DNA of 64,000 nucleotides, from contig NZ_LMMJ01000007.1 in NCBI RefSeq assembly GCF_001422205.1, positions 434,870 to 498,869 on the forward strand. The letters run 5' to 3'. The number at the start of each line of letters is the position of its first letter. Within the stretch, counting starts at the first letter, position 1. The notes under the pieces were generated by a model. The model made no database searches and was not told where the DNA came from. It saw nothing but the letters and a program-made list of their open reading frames with translations. A program made the translations under genes and the position numbers. Positions 17,133 to 25,592 of this stretch are shown here, one piece after another. This DNA comes from Curtobacterium sp. Leaf261. Lineage in GTDB: Bacteria > Actinomycetota > Actinomycetes > Actinomycetales > Microbacteriaceae.

Positions 17133-17303
17133 ATGGGCCTCGACGACAAGATCAAGAACGCCGCGCAGGACATCGCCGGCAAGGCGAAGGAAGCCCTCGG
17201 CGACCACAAGGGCGACGACAACCTGAAGGCCGAAGGCCAGAAGGACCAGGCCGCTGCGTCGACCAAGAAGGTCGGCGAGGACGTCAAGGACGTCTTCAAG
17301 TAA
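17133..17303 (+). CDS. CsbD-family stress-response protein
   Basis: 56-residue very hydrophilic Lys/Ala/Asp-rich protein. It has GLDDKIKNAAQDIAGKAKEAL and the G-x-K-DQA-A-tract typical of CsbD (YjbJ-like) proteins, induced in general stress by alternative sigma factors in other bacteria. A GAAAGGAA ribosome site precedes the ATG. It is monocistronic and followed by a strong hairpin at 17318-17351. Confidence 0.9.
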   Translation: MGLDDKIKNAAQDIAGKAKEALGDHKGDDNLKAEGQKDQAAASTKKVGEDVKDVFK

Positions 17304-17317
17304 GCACCTCTCATGTC

Positions 17318-17351
17318 AGATGGCCCGTCTCCGCGAGGAGGCGGGCCATCT
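17318..17351 (+). terminator. Intrinsic-type terminator of the CsbD gene
   Basis: 15-bp arms (AGATGGCCCG type) with one wobble and a GCGA loop, 14 bp after the stop. It has no long T tract, as usual in high-GC actinobacteria. Confidence 0.8.
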
Positions 17352-17426
17352 GCATTGCCGGGCGTGATGCGCGCCGGATCGCGTCCCTGCATGGCGCACG
17401 ACGCGTCGCGCGGTCGCCGCCGGATC

Positions 17427-17467
17427 GGACGGGAGGCGCGGTGCCAGCCCGCCCCGTCCCTCCCGGC
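17427..17467. repeat. Dispersed palindromic repeat, family 1 (degenerate)
   Basis: GGACGGGAGGCGCGGTGC followed by the inverted CCCCGTCCCTCCCGG, between the CsbD terminator and the 3' end of the SDR gene. The stem is imperfect. Confidence 0.6.
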
Positions 17468-17536
17468 CTGCACCGTCCTTCCCCGCTGCCCCGTCCCACC
17501 GCGCCGGCTCGATCGGACGCGGACGGCCGGACGCCG

Positions 17537-18511
<975 letters not shown>

Positions 18512-18630
18512 GAGTGCTCCCTGGTCGGATCGTGATCTCGACTCTGGTCCACTCCCACACCGGCATCCAGGACCTGACAAGTCACGGCTGCGCGCTCCGC
18601 CGTCGTCGAGCCGGACGGTAGACATGACCC

Positions 18631-19467
18631 ATGGACAGAACTGGCTTCGGAGCGTTCCTGATCCGCCGGCGGGCAGCCCTGCAGCCAGACGACGTCGGGC
18701 TGCCTCCCGGTCAGCGGCGGCGGACCAGTGGCCTGCGCCGCGAGGAGGTCGCGGCCCTCAGCCACATGTCACCCGACTACTACGCCCGCCTCGAGCGCGG
18801 CACCGGACCGCAGCCCTCGGAGCAGATGGTCGCGTCGATCGCACAGGGCCTCCACCTGTCCGTCGCGGAACGCGACCACCTGTTCCACCTGGCCGGCCAC
18901 CACCCACCACGGCAGGGACCCTCGGGGGACCACATCAGCCCGGGCCTGCTCCGCATCCTCGATCGGCTGGAGGACACCCCGGCAGAGATCACGACCGAAC
19001 TGGGCGAGACGCTCCGCCAGACCCGGCTCGGTGTCGCGCTCACGGGTGACACCACGCACTTCACCGGCCCGGACCGGAGCATCGGCTACCGATGGTTCGC
19101 CGATCCCGACAGCCGGAGGCTCTACGCCGAGGAGGACCATCCGTTCCTGTCGCGGCTCTGGGTGTCGGGGCTCCGCGAGGTCGCCGGTCGCCGCGGCCCC
19201 GACTCGCGAGCGGCACACCTCGCGGAGGACCTCCTCCACCGCAGCGCCGAGTTCGCCCGACTCTGGGACCTGCAGGAGGTCGGACTCCGCCCCGCAACGA
19301 CCAAGCGCTTCGTCCACCCCGAGCTCGGCAGCCTCGACCTCGCGTGCCAGACACTGATCGATCCCGAGCAGACGCACTACCTCCTCGTCTACACGGCACC
19401 GCCGGAGACCGAGAGCTTCGACAAGCTGAAGCTCCTGTCGGTCATCGGGGCACCCGCCGGAGCGTGA
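18631..19467 (+). CDS. XRE-type regulator with MmyB-like ligand domain
   Basis: 278-residue regulator. The N-terminal helix-turn-helix (residues 5-75) contains [27 protein letters not shown], the signature of the MmyB/PF17765 family. The C-terminal PAS-like MmyB domain has the expected W..DP and [19 protein letters not shown] motifs. Streptomyces relatives bind fatty acids and control an adjacent SDR gene. Here the divergent SDR gene 119 bp away fits that picture. The region after its stop carries the old tRNA-Ser terminator and the left end of the integrated element. Confidence 0.9.
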   Translation: MDRTGFGAFLIRRRAALQPDDVGLPPGQRRRTSGLRREEVAALSHMSPDYYARLERGTGPQPSEQMVASIAQGLHLSVAERDHLFHLAGHHPPRQGPSGDHISPGLLRILDRLEDTPAEITTELGETLRQTRLGVALTGDTTHFTGPDRSIGYRWFADPDSRRLYAEEDHPFLSRLWVSGLREVAGRRGPDSRAAHLAEDLLHRSAEFARLWDLQEVGLRPATTKRFVHPELGSLDLACQTLIDPEQTHYLLVYTAPPETESFDKLKLLSVIGAPAGA

Positions 19468-19524
19468 GCACGGTCGCAGCCGTGTCTGACGACGGACCTG
19501 CTCGGCGGGGAGCCCGGGAATGCA

Positions 19525-19552
19525 GAAGACCCCCGCGTCAGCGGGGGTCTTC
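19525..19552. terminator. Perfect hairpin, ancestral tRNA-Ser terminator
   Basis: Perfect 12-bp arms (GAAGACCCCCGC, loop GTCA), 57 bp after the regulator stop and 4 bp before the left 24-bp att repeat. In orientation and spacing it would originally have followed the tRNA-Ser 3' end on the minus strand before the element inserted. Confidence 0.7.
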
Positions 19553-19556
19553 GAGT

Positions 19557-19580
19557 GCGGTACCGGTGGGATTTGAACCC
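19557..19580. repeat. Left attachment-site core (24 bp)
   Basis: Identical to 22868-22891. It begins GCGGTACCGG and ends TTGAACCC, the duplicated 3' portion of tRNA-Ser. The bases outside differ on both sides, which fixes the core length. Confidence 0.88.
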
Positions 19581-19683
19581 GAATGCTCCTATACCGTTCA
19601 TGCCCTCGAGACCCCGGATCGGCGCAGAATCAACCGTCTGTGATAACGAGGAGCGGCACTTGATGACGTCTGAACCGTCCGAA

Positions 19684-19703
19684 TTGTGGGCGATTTGTGG
19701 GCG
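19684..19703. promoter_or_regulatory. Putative integrase arm-type sites, left
   Basis: Two TTGTGGGCG copies 11 bp apart (19684-19692, 19695-19703), about 100 bp inside the left att core. The same pair with the same spacing occurs at 22776-22795 near the right core, as expected of P and P' arm sites bound by the integrase N-terminal domain. Confidence 0.5.
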
Positions 19704-19717
19704 TGGCTCTCGTGGCG

Positions 19718-20287
19718 TCAGCGACCGGTTGGTGATCTGTGAGGAAGAGGCGTGGGGCCGACTGCCGGCAGGTGGTCTCCGCGAACGAAGGCGCGAACGA
19801 GCCACCCGCTCTCTCTCCTCGCGCGTTCCATCACCGGGCCGCGATTGGTGTGATCGGCCTGCTCGCGCGCTCTGTCGAACCGCTCTCCCACATCCACCAC
19901 GAGCTGGAATCCGCCTAGCTGCAAGTGACTGTGCGAGACGTCCTCAAGTTCTTCGCGCGTGGTTCTGGCGCCGTTAATCGAGGCGGTCGGGCTCTGGACA
20001 CCCAGGGCGTACATCTCTTCAATCCACACACGTACATCGTGTCCGAACTCGGCGCGCTCGCGCTTCGCGTCGGTCGTGAACTCCCGATCCGCTCTTTGCT
20101 GCTCGTTTGCGGCAGCTTGCTGCGCAAGCTTCGTCGCCTCTCCAGACAATGAGTTCGCTCGCGTCGCGACCCACACAGCGGCTCCGCCGACGATGACCCC
20201 ACCGATTCCGCCGACGAGCGAACCGCCGATGTCCCGCCACCACTCGTAGGACCAGAAGGGATGCCAATCGACGTCAAGCAGCAGCAT
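19718..20287 (-). CDS. Hypothetical membrane-anchored coiled-coil protein in element
   Basis: 189 residues, not recognised. A short N-terminus (LDVDWHPFWSYEWWRD) precedes one glycine-rich membrane segment (residues 20-42). Then comes an Ala/Gln/Glu-rich helix likely to form a coiled coil (SGEATKLAQQAAANEQQRA) and a charged helical domain with EFGHDVRVWIEEMYALG. The C-terminal 30 residues are basic and Pro-rich. It lies inside the integrated element, divergent from the excisionase-like gene, in the place where prophages carry lysogenic-conversion or exclusion genes; a function is not assignable. Confidence 0.6.
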   Translation of the reverse strand: MLLLDVDWHPFWSYEWWRDIGGSLVGGIGGVIVGGAAVWVATRANSLSGEATKLAQQAAANEQQRADREFTTDAKRERAEFGHDVRVWIEEMYALGVQSPTASINGARTTREELEDVSHSHLQLGGFQLVVDVGERFDRAREQADHTNRGPVMERARRESGWLVRAFVRGDHLPAVGPTPLPHRSPTGR

Positions 20288-20363
20288 GCTCCGACCGTAT
20301 CAACGCTTCTTCTCGCCCACGAGGTACCCGTCGGTGGCCGTCCACGCGAACGACAATGCACCG

Positions 20364-20666
20364 ATGGTCGACATCGAGCACATCATTCGCACCATCGTTC
20401 GAGAGGAGCTCGAGCGGGCGCTGAACCCCACCAGCACGGATCCCATCACGCCGCCCTTGAGCCCAGAGCAGTCAGTGGTCGACGACACACGACTCGTTCT
20501 GGACGTCTCCGCGGTTGCGGCACTCACGGGCATGTCGAAGCAGTACATCCGCAACGACATCCGTGACGAGCACCTCGCCGCCGGCCGACTCCACGGCAAG
20601 AAGTTCGTGATCGAGCGTCTCGAAGCTCTGCGCTACGCCAAGTGGCTTGCAGCCGGTAGACCCTAG
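20364..20666 (+). CDS. Excisionase-like helix-turn-helix protein
   Basis: 100 residues from ATG 20364 (an open frame runs to 20286 but without coding character). The C-terminal half has the winged-helix excisionase/MerR-like pattern LDVSAVAALTGMSKQYIRNDI followed by LHGKKFVIERLEALRYAKWL, as in Xis and HTH-17 proteins. The N-terminal helix IEHIIRTIVREELERAL probably mediates oligomerisation. Its place within the tRNA-Ser element supports a role as recombination directionality factor or regulator; a phage HTH repressor is the alternative. Confidence 0.65.
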   Translation: MVDIEHIIRTIVREELERALNPTSTDPITPPLSPEQSVVDDTRLVLDVSAVAALTGMSKQYIRNDIRDEHLAAGRLHGKKFVIERLEALRYAKWLAAGRP

Positions 20667-20732
20667 ACGCCGATCACCTGCGCCTCGCCGCCGACGGTGT
20701 CGGACGTACCCGCAACCCTTATCATCGTGAGT

Positions 20733-20987
20733 GTGAACAGCCGCCGGGCCGACCGGCCACTCCCCGAGGAGCCCTACAGCCTCTCCCTCGAGGCGCACGG
20801 CGTCACCAGGGCGACGTACAGCCCGCCGCTGCCCGTCCGGGTGTTCGTGCAGCTCCCGACGCGGCAGGTGCGCCTCGACGCCGTCGCCGTGCAGGCGTCC
20901 GACGACGCCGTGCTCGTGCAGTGGGGGCGTGGGCCGACGGAGCGGCAGTGCTGGGTGTGGCGTGCCGCCGTAAAGCACCGCCGATGA
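20733..20987 (+). CDS. Small hypothetical protein in element
   Basis: About 84 residues from GTG 20733 (GTG 20697 and 20727 are in frame). It is beta-rich with PPLPVRVFVQLPTRQVRLDA and AVLVQWGRGPTERQCWVW; no membrane segment and no recognised domain. Its Arg-rich C-terminus and the element context suggest a nucleic-acid or phage-related role, but that is a guess. A TATCAT just upstream could be a -10 giving a nearly leaderless mRNA. Confidence 0.45.
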   Translation: MNSRRADRPLPEEPYSLSLEAHGVTRATYSPPLPVRVFVQLPTRQVRLDAVAVQASDDAVLVQWGRGPTERQCWVWRAAVKHRR

Positions 20988-21069
20988 CCCCCATCCGAGG
21001 GGCTATCACCGAGCATGCGCTGTGCGTAGGCTCAGGCAGTCCGACCCGAACGTGAAAGATCATCACCAC

Positions 21070-21675
21070 ATGCGCAAGCTCCTCCCCGTCATCGCCGCCG
21101 CCGGCCTGATCATCGCCCTCGCCGGATGCTCCTCGAACCCGTCGGGTCCGGTCGCCGGCAAGTCGCCGTCGACCGCCAAGAGCACACCAACGCAGACGCA
21201 GACCCCCAAGCCCGAAGCGCAGCAAGGGACACGCGAGAACCCCTTCCCCGCGAACTCCGCCGCGAAGTACAGCACCGACTCGGTGTGGACGTTCACTCTG
21301 AAGAGCAGCACGACCGACGGTTCTGCTGCAGTAGCAGCCGCGAACGAGTTCAACGAGGCTCCGGCAGCGGGGATGAACTACGTGCTCGCCACTGTCGGCG
21401 TGAACGCCGACAGCACCATGCCCTCGTCCGGAGCAGACCCGGTTGCGAGCTTCGCGGTGGCGTACGTCGGCAGCGACGGCAACACGTACGCGAACGACGG
21501 CACCTGCGGCGTCCTGCCAGACAAGCCCCTCTACGAGATCGGCACGATGTATGCCAACGCGTCACAGGACGCGACGGCCTGCGCTGTCGTGCCGAGCTCC
21601 GCGGTTGCCGGCGGATCGTGGAGGGTGCAGTCGCTCGTCAAGAACGATTCCTCGGTGTTCTTCGCTGGCTCCTGA
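21070..21675 (+). CDS. Secreted lipoprotein, DUF4352-like
   Basis: 201 residues. Signal peptide MRKLLPVIAAAGLIIALAGC with the lipobox Cys at residue 20, then a Ser/Thr/Pro linker. A beta-sandwich-like domain follows (SVWTFTLKSS, MNYVLATVGVNADS, VASFAVAYVGSDGNTYANDG) with two Cys that may form a disulfide. This layout resembles DUF4352 immunoglobulin-like lipoproteins, often carried by actinobacterial prophages. Start 21070 is chosen because the signal peptide begins there; the longer frame adds a non-signal leader. Confidence 0.75.
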   Translation: MRKLLPVIAAAGLIIALAGCSSNPSGPVAGKSPSTAKSTPTQTQTPKPEAQQGTRENPFPANSAAKYSTDSVWTFTLKSSTTDGSAAVAAANEFNEAPAAGMNYVLATVGVNADSTMPSSGADPVASFAVAYVGSDGNTYANDGTCGVLPDKPLYEIGTMYANASQDATACAVVPSSAVAGGSWRVQSLVKNDSSVFFAGS

Positions 21676-21746
21676 GCTCCCGCGCAACCTGTTGAACAAC
21701 TGATCGACAACGGTCTGACGGCCGTTCGCATGTCACGCTCGGCCGC

Positions 21747-21929
21747 ATGAGATATTTCGAGGAAGACAAGCACGGCGGGTGGTTCACCCTATCCTCCGAC
21801 GGCGCACGGATCGGGCGAGTGTCCGTTCACGGCGATCGGTTCCATGCCACGAGCGGTGTCAGCGGTCCGCTAGGCGAATTCGACAGCCGAGATGATGCTC
21901 GGGACGCAATAGAAGACGACCAACGCTAG
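21747..21929 (+). CDS. Small hypothetical protein in element
   Basis: 60 residues, acidic, with aromatic N-terminus MRYFEEDKHGGWFTL and a KTR-like middle IGRVSVHGDRFHATSG. It ends 18 bp before a strong 16-bp-stem terminator, which supports a real transcript. No family recognised. Confidence 0.5.
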   Translation: MRYFEEDKHGGWFTLSSDGARIGRVSVHGDRFHATSGVSGPLGEFDSRDDARDAIEDDQR

Positions 21930-21947
21930 CGGACACGGAAACGTCGA

Positions 21948-21996
21948 AAGACCCCCTCGGGGCCACAGCGTGATGCTGTAGCCCCGAGGGGGTCTT
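21948..21996. terminator. Strong bidirectional hairpin terminator
   Basis: 16-bp perfect arms (AAGACCCCCTCGGGGC at 21948-21963 with its complement 21981-21996) plus an inner CAGC/GCTG stem. It lies between the 60-residue gene and the converging virion-type fragment. Confidence 0.88.
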
Positions 21997-22004
21997 GTGG
22001 TTCG

Positions 22005-22594
22005 TCAGACGGTGATCGTGTCGAGTCCCAGCTTCGTGAGGTTCAGCACGTCCCACGCCCCGATGCGGAACTTCGCGTGCTGCCCCGTCGGAAGCGTGCA
22101 CGTGAAGAACTCGATCAGCGACGTCGTCCCGGAGGGGATCGTCACGAGCAGCGCGATGACACCGGGCGTGAGAGTCGGGAGCGTCGACAGCGCGGCGTTC
22201 CGGATCTGCACCGCGTTCTGGTTCAGCAGCAGCAAAGAACACCCCGCGGTGCCCGCTGCTGCCGCGGCGAGGTACCCGCCCGCCACGTCGATGATCTCCA
22301 CCGTCGCGCAGAGCAGCACCACGTCACCGGCCGTGAGGCCAGTGGACGCAGGTGCCGTCGCGAAGGTGCGCGACCCGCCGGCGGTGGCGTTGAAGTCCAT
22401 CTCGGACCACTGCCCCGCGGTGAGCTGCCCATCCGCCGGCTGGACGCTGTACGTCGGAGCGGTACCGGTCCCACCCGGCTGCTCGTAGTACCCGCTGGCG
22501 CTCGAGGTGCCGTTCATCAGCGGGTTGGTGTTGTACCCGCCGCCGGTGCCACTGATCGCAGAACCGCCGAGGCCGAATGCGGTCTTAGCTCACC
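22005..22594 (-). pseudogene. C-terminal fragment of a phage virion (tail/fibre-type) protein
   Basis: The frame is open from a stop near 22594 with no proper start. The first Met inside (22517) would give 170 residues, but the preceding residues TAFGLGGSAISGTGGGYNTNPLMNG continue the same Gly-rich style (shown here only to its first part: GGSAISGTGGGYN). The body is a beta-rich domain (GDVVLLCATVEIIDVAGGY, FFTCTLPTGQHAKFRIGAWD) of the kind found at the ends of phage tail or fibre proteins. The 5' part has been lost at the junction with the integrase fragment near 22588. Confidence 0.65.
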
Positions 22595-22837
22595 ATCCAT
22601 GATCTGCGTCACACCGCAGCGAGCCTCGCGGTGTCCGCCGGCGCGAACGTCAAAGCCGTGCAGCGGATGCTCGGTCACGCATCAGCAGCGATGACCCTCG
22701 ACGTCTACAGCGACCTGTTCGACGACGACCTCGACACGGTGGCCGTAGCTCTCGACGATGCTCGGTCACGAGCGATTGTGGGCGGTGTGTGGGCGGAACA
22801 CCTGGTCGAGAACGAAGAAACCCCTCCCGATCCCTGA
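22589..22837 (+). pseudogene. Tyrosine recombinase (integrase) C-terminal fragment
   Basis: 82 codons without a start, directly after an in-frame TAG at 22586. It contains the catalytic H-x-x-R (LTIHDLRHTAASLAV), LGH (VQRMLGHASAAMTL) and the nucleophile Tyr in TLDVYSDLFDDDL, so it is the last third of a phage integrase. The arm-binding and core-binding domains and the first catalytic Arg are missing. It points toward the tRNA-Ser 3' end as intact integrases at such sites do. The final VWAEHLVENEE is encoded over the right arm-type repeats. Confidence 0.9.
22776..22795. promoter_or_regulatory. Putative integrase arm-type sites, right
   Basis: TTGTGGGCG (22776-22784) and GTGTGGGCG (22787-22795), 11 bp apart, inside the end of the integrase fragment and about 75-90 bp from the right att core; they mirror the pair at 19684-19703. 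Confidence 0.5.
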
Positions 22838-22859
22838 ATTCTCGGGGATGGGAGGGGTT
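22819..22859. terminator. Hairpin between integrase end and tRNA-Ser
   Basis: AACCCCTCCC (22819-22828) pairs with 22850-22859 and an inner ATCCC/GGGAT stem continues it. It overlaps the last codons of the integrase fragment and now lies just after the tRNA-Ser 3' end on the minus strand, replacing the ancestral terminator left at 19525. Confidence 0.75.
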
Positions 22860-22865
22860 CTATCC

Positions 22866-22955
22866 TGGCGGTACCGGTGGGATTTGAACCCACGGTGGAG
22901 TTGCCCCCACACATGTTTTCGAGACATGATCCTTCGGCCGCTCGGACACGGTACC
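22866..22955 (-). tRNA. tRNA-Ser (anticodon CGA)
   Basis: 90-nt class II tRNA with acceptor GGTACCG/CGGTACC, anticodon stem CATGT/ACATG with loop CTCGAAA (anticodon CGA, codon UCG), and a long variable arm. The T-arm is GTGGG-TTCAAAT-CCCAC, with discriminator G and encoded CCA. It is the integration target of the element at 19557-22891; the last 24 bp of the gene are the right att core. Confidence 0.95.
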
Positions 22956-23098
22956 GCCGACAATCGTACTGCATGCCGGGAGGGACGGCGAACCACCGCC
23001 AAGACCCCCTCCTCCACAGGCGGCCCGGTCCGGCGCCCCGTCCACAGCCGAGCACGATGGTGACGGCGCACCGAGCCGCCGCGCGTATCGTGCGGCGA

Positions 23099-24070
23099 AT
23101 GAAGGTCCGCACACTCGTCGCCCTGCTCGCCACCGCCGCCGGCGTCACCGCACTCGGCTCCGCCGGGGCGTTCGGCGCGCGAGCGGGCGTCAAGGGCCAG
23201 CGCGCGGCAGCCCAGCGCGTCGTCGACATGCTCCCCGTGCACGCCGACTGGTGGCGGGAGCGGATCCACCACGAGGGCCAGCTCACCTACCTGGCGATCG
23301 GGGACTCCGCCGCGCAGGGAGTCGGCGCGTCGATGCCGAGCCGCGGGTACGTGGGGCTCCTCGCGCGGCGGATCCGACACCGGTCGCGCAGCACCCTCCG
23401 CGTCGTGAACCTCAGCGTCAGCGGCGCGACGACCTGGGGCGCGAAGAAGGACCAGCTCCCGAAGCTCGCCGGGTTCCGACCGGACATCTGCACCGTGTCG
23501 ATCGGCGCGAACGACATCGCGGACTTCCACCCCGACAAGTTCGAGCGCAACCTCCGGGCGATCTACGGTGCGGTGCCGTCCCACGCGATCGTCGCCGAGC
23601 TCCCCTGCATGTTCTTCCGCGAGCGCGAGCGCAAGGTGTCCGTGGCGAACGAGATCGTGCACCGCGTCGCCGACGAACTCGGGCTGACCGTCGCACCGCT
23701 GCACACGATCACCAAGCGGGTCGGTCTCCGCCGGACGTTCTTCAACTCCTACGGGGACCTCTTCCACCCGAACGACAACGGGTACCAGATCTGGGCGAGT
23801 GCGTTCGAACCGCTCGTCGACGCCCGGGTGGACACCGTCGCCGCGATCCGCGAACACCTCTCCGCGCGCGAGGCCGAGGACCTGGGGCGGGAGGCCGGAC
23901 CGGAGGCGAACCGTCGCGCGGACCAGGCCGCCGAGGACGCCCCGGAGCAGCACCGTCCGGACAGCCGCCGGCACCCCCAGCACCACACCGGGACCCGACC
24001 GGACGACGTCCGTGCGCGGGATGCCGGCACACCGGATGCCGACGTGCACGATGTCGGCGGCGCCGCCTAA
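23099..24070 (+). CDS. SGNH/GDSL-type hydrolase, exported
   Basis: 323 residues. An N-terminal hydrophobic signal-anchor (VRTLVALLATAAGVTALGSAG) is followed by an SGNH esterase domain. Block I is AIGDSAAQGVGA (catalytic Ser), block III SIGANDIADFHP and block V LFHPNDNGYQIW (His/Asp). The last 60 residues are hydrophilic, His/Arg/Asp-rich and low complexity. Likely a lipase/esterase or carbohydrate acetylesterase acting outside the membrane. ATG 23099 starts the signal sequence; the upstream frame is the tRNA region. radA follows 9 bp later and may be co-transcribed. Confidence 0.85.
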   Translation: MKVRTLVALLATAAGVTALGSAGAFGARAGVKGQRAAAQRVVDMLPVHADWWRERIHHEGQLTYLAIGDSAAQGVGASMPSRGYVGLLARRIRHRSRSTLRVVNLSVSGATTWGAKKDQLPKLAGFRPDICTVSIGANDIADFHPDKFERNLRAIYGAVPSHAIVAELPCMFFRERERKVSVANEIVHRVADELGLTVAPLHTITKRVGLRRTFFNSYGDLFHPNDNGYQIWASAFEPLVDARVDTVAAIREHLSAREAEDLGREAGPEANRRADQAAEDAPEQHRPDSRRHPQHHTGTRPDDVRARDAGTPDADVHDVGGAA

Positions 24071-24079
24071 CCTCGATCC

Positions 24080-25441
24080 ATGGCACGCCCGCAATCCACC
24101 TTCCGCTGCACCGAGTGCGGCTGGACGAGCCTCAAGTGGGTCGGCCGCTGCGGTGAGTGCCAGTCCTGGGGAACGGTGGAGGACGCCACCGCCGCCCAGG
24201 TGAGCACGCGTGGCACGGCTGCGGTCGCCGTCACCGGATCGCGAGCGGCGAAGCCGATCACCCAGGTCGTCGGCGAGCGAGTCAGCCACTGGCAGACCGG
24301 GATCGGCGAGTTCGACCGGGTCCTCGGCGGGGGCATCGTCCCCGGTGCCGCGATCCTGCTGAGCGGTGAGCCCGGTGTCGGCAAGTCGACCCTGCTGCTC
24401 GAGGTCGCCTCACAAGCTGCGAGTCGGGGCAAGCGCGTGCTCTACGTCAGCGCCGAGGAGTCTGTCGACCAGGTCCGACTCCGCGCCGAGCGCACGGGCG
24501 CCATGCACGACGAGCTGTTCCTGGCGAGCGAGGTCGATCTCTCGGTGATCCTCGGCCAGATCGACCAGGTCAAGCCCGACCTCGTCATCGCCGACTCGGT
24601 GCAGACGATCTCGTCGTCGTCGGTGGACGGTATCGCGGGTGGGGTGTCCCAGGTGCGCGAAGTCGCGAGCACCCTCATCCGCGTCGCGAAGGACCGCGCT
24701 CTGCCGATCCTCATCGTCGGCCACGTCACCAAGGACGGCACGATCGCCGGTCCGCGGCTCCTTGAGCACCTGGTCGACGTGGTCTGCCACTTCGAGGGCG
24801 ACCGCCAGACGGCGCTCCGCTTCGTCCGGGCGCTCAAGAACCGCTTCGGCCCGACGGACGAGGTCGGCTGCTTCGACATGGCGGGCGACGGCATCCACGA
24901 GGTCCCGGACCCCTCCGGGCTCTTCATGTCCCGCAGCGGCACGCCCGTCAGCGGCACCTGCATCACGATCGCGATGGAGGGACGGCGCGCGTTGCCGGTG
25001 GAGGTCCAGGCACTCGTCGTCCCCAGTTCGGCCCCGCAGCCACGTCGTGTGGTGAACGGAGTCGACTCGTCCCGGGTGGCCATGCTGCTGGCCGTGCTCG
25101 AGCGCCGTGCCGGCATCAAGCTCTCCGACAGCGACGTCTACGTCTCGACAGTCGGCGGGATGCGACTCGTGGAGCCGGGCGCCGACCTCGCGATCGCACT
25201 GGCGCTCGCGAGTGCGGCTCGGGATCGGCCCTATCCGCAGACGCTCGCGGCCATCGGGGAGATCAGCCTCGCCGGTGAGATCCGCCCCGCGACCGGTGCC
25301 AAGCAGCGCGCGAACGAGGGCGGCCGGCTCGGGTTCACGACGATCCTCGGAGCCGACGCCGAACACCTGCGCGAGGCCCTTCGTGTCGCCTTCGGGGCGA
25401 GCCGGTCCGTGCGTGAGCGCGAGCTCGACGCCGCGTTCTGA
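24080..25441 (+). CDS. radA: DNA repair protein RadA (Sms)
   Basis: 453 residues, usual length. A C4 zinc finger is at the N-terminus (FRCTECGWTS ... GRCGECQSWG). The RecA-like ATPase has Walker A GEPGVGKST near residue 97. The RadA-specific KNRFG motif is near residue 252, and a C-terminal Lon-protease-like domain has YVSTVGGMRLVEPGADLA. It drives branch migration and processing of recombination intermediates. It is 9 bp downstream of the SGNH gene. Confidence 0.97.
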   Translation: MARPQSTFRCTECGWTSLKWVGRCGECQSWGTVEDATAAQVSTRGTAAVAVTGSRAAKPITQVVGERVSHWQTGIGEFDRVLGGGIVPGAAILLSGEPGVGKSTLLLEVASQAASRGKRVLYVSAEESVDQVRLRAERTGAMHDELFLASEVDLSVILGQIDQVKPDLVIADSVQTISSSSVDGIAGGVSQVREVASTLIRVAKDRALPILIVGHVTKDGTIAGPRLLEHLVDVVCHFEGDRQTALRFVRALKNRFGPTDEVGCFDMAGDGIHEVPDPSGLFMSRSGTPVSGTCITIAMEGRRALPVEVQALVVPSSAPQPRRVVNGVDSSRVAMLLAVLERRAGIKLSDSDVYVSTVGGMRLVEPGADLAIALALASAARDRPYPQTLAAIGEISLAGEIRPATGAKQRANEGGRLGFTTILGADAEHLREALRVAFGASRSVRERELDAAF

Positions 25442-25511
25442 CCGACGTCCGCTGCGCGGCGGACGTGCACCGTGCCTCCAGTCCGACCGCCCGTCGCACC
25501 GCGACCGCGTG

Positions 25512-25548
25512 CCGGGTGGCCGGGTGGCCGGGTGGCCGGGTGGCCGGG
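25512..25548. repeat. 8-bp tandem repeat CCGGGTGG, four and a half copies
   Basis: Perfect CCGGGTGG units 25512-25543 plus a partial fifth, in the 151-bp spacer between radA and the SseB-like gene. A family-1 half repeat (CCGTGCCTCCAGTCCG, about 25469-25485) precedes it. Confidence 0.85.
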
Positions 25549-25592
25549 CATGCACCGAACCGCCGAGCCGCCCGCCACCAGCGCGCAGCGCG

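Larger units (their letters stand above)
19557..22891. mobile_element. Integrated element remnant at tRNA-Ser (degraded prophage)
   Basis: A 3.3-kb segment bounded by a perfect 24-bp direct repeat (19557-19580 and 22868-22891), which is the T-arm/acceptor 3' part of tRNA-Ser(CGA). It holds a C-terminal integrase fragment next to the intact tRNA, an excisionase-like HTH protein, a truncated virion-type protein and small cargo genes, with visibly lower GC than its flanks. Such tRNA-3'-end insertion with the integrase adjacent is the standard pattern for tyrosine-recombinase elements. With the integrase N-terminus missing it cannot excise on its own. Confidence 0.85.

Noticed and set aside
19581-19640. 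Second tRNA-Ser after the left att repeat
   Set aside because: Only the 24-bp 3' part matches; downstream sequence cannot form anticodon or D arms, so it is att plus element DNA.
20286-20363. N-terminal extension of the excisionase-like protein
   Set aside because: Those 26 codons lack similarity and overlap the start of the divergent membrane-protein gene; ATG 20364 begins a regular helix.
25512-25548. CRISPR array
   Set aside because: Eight-bp units without spacers; no cas gene in the window.
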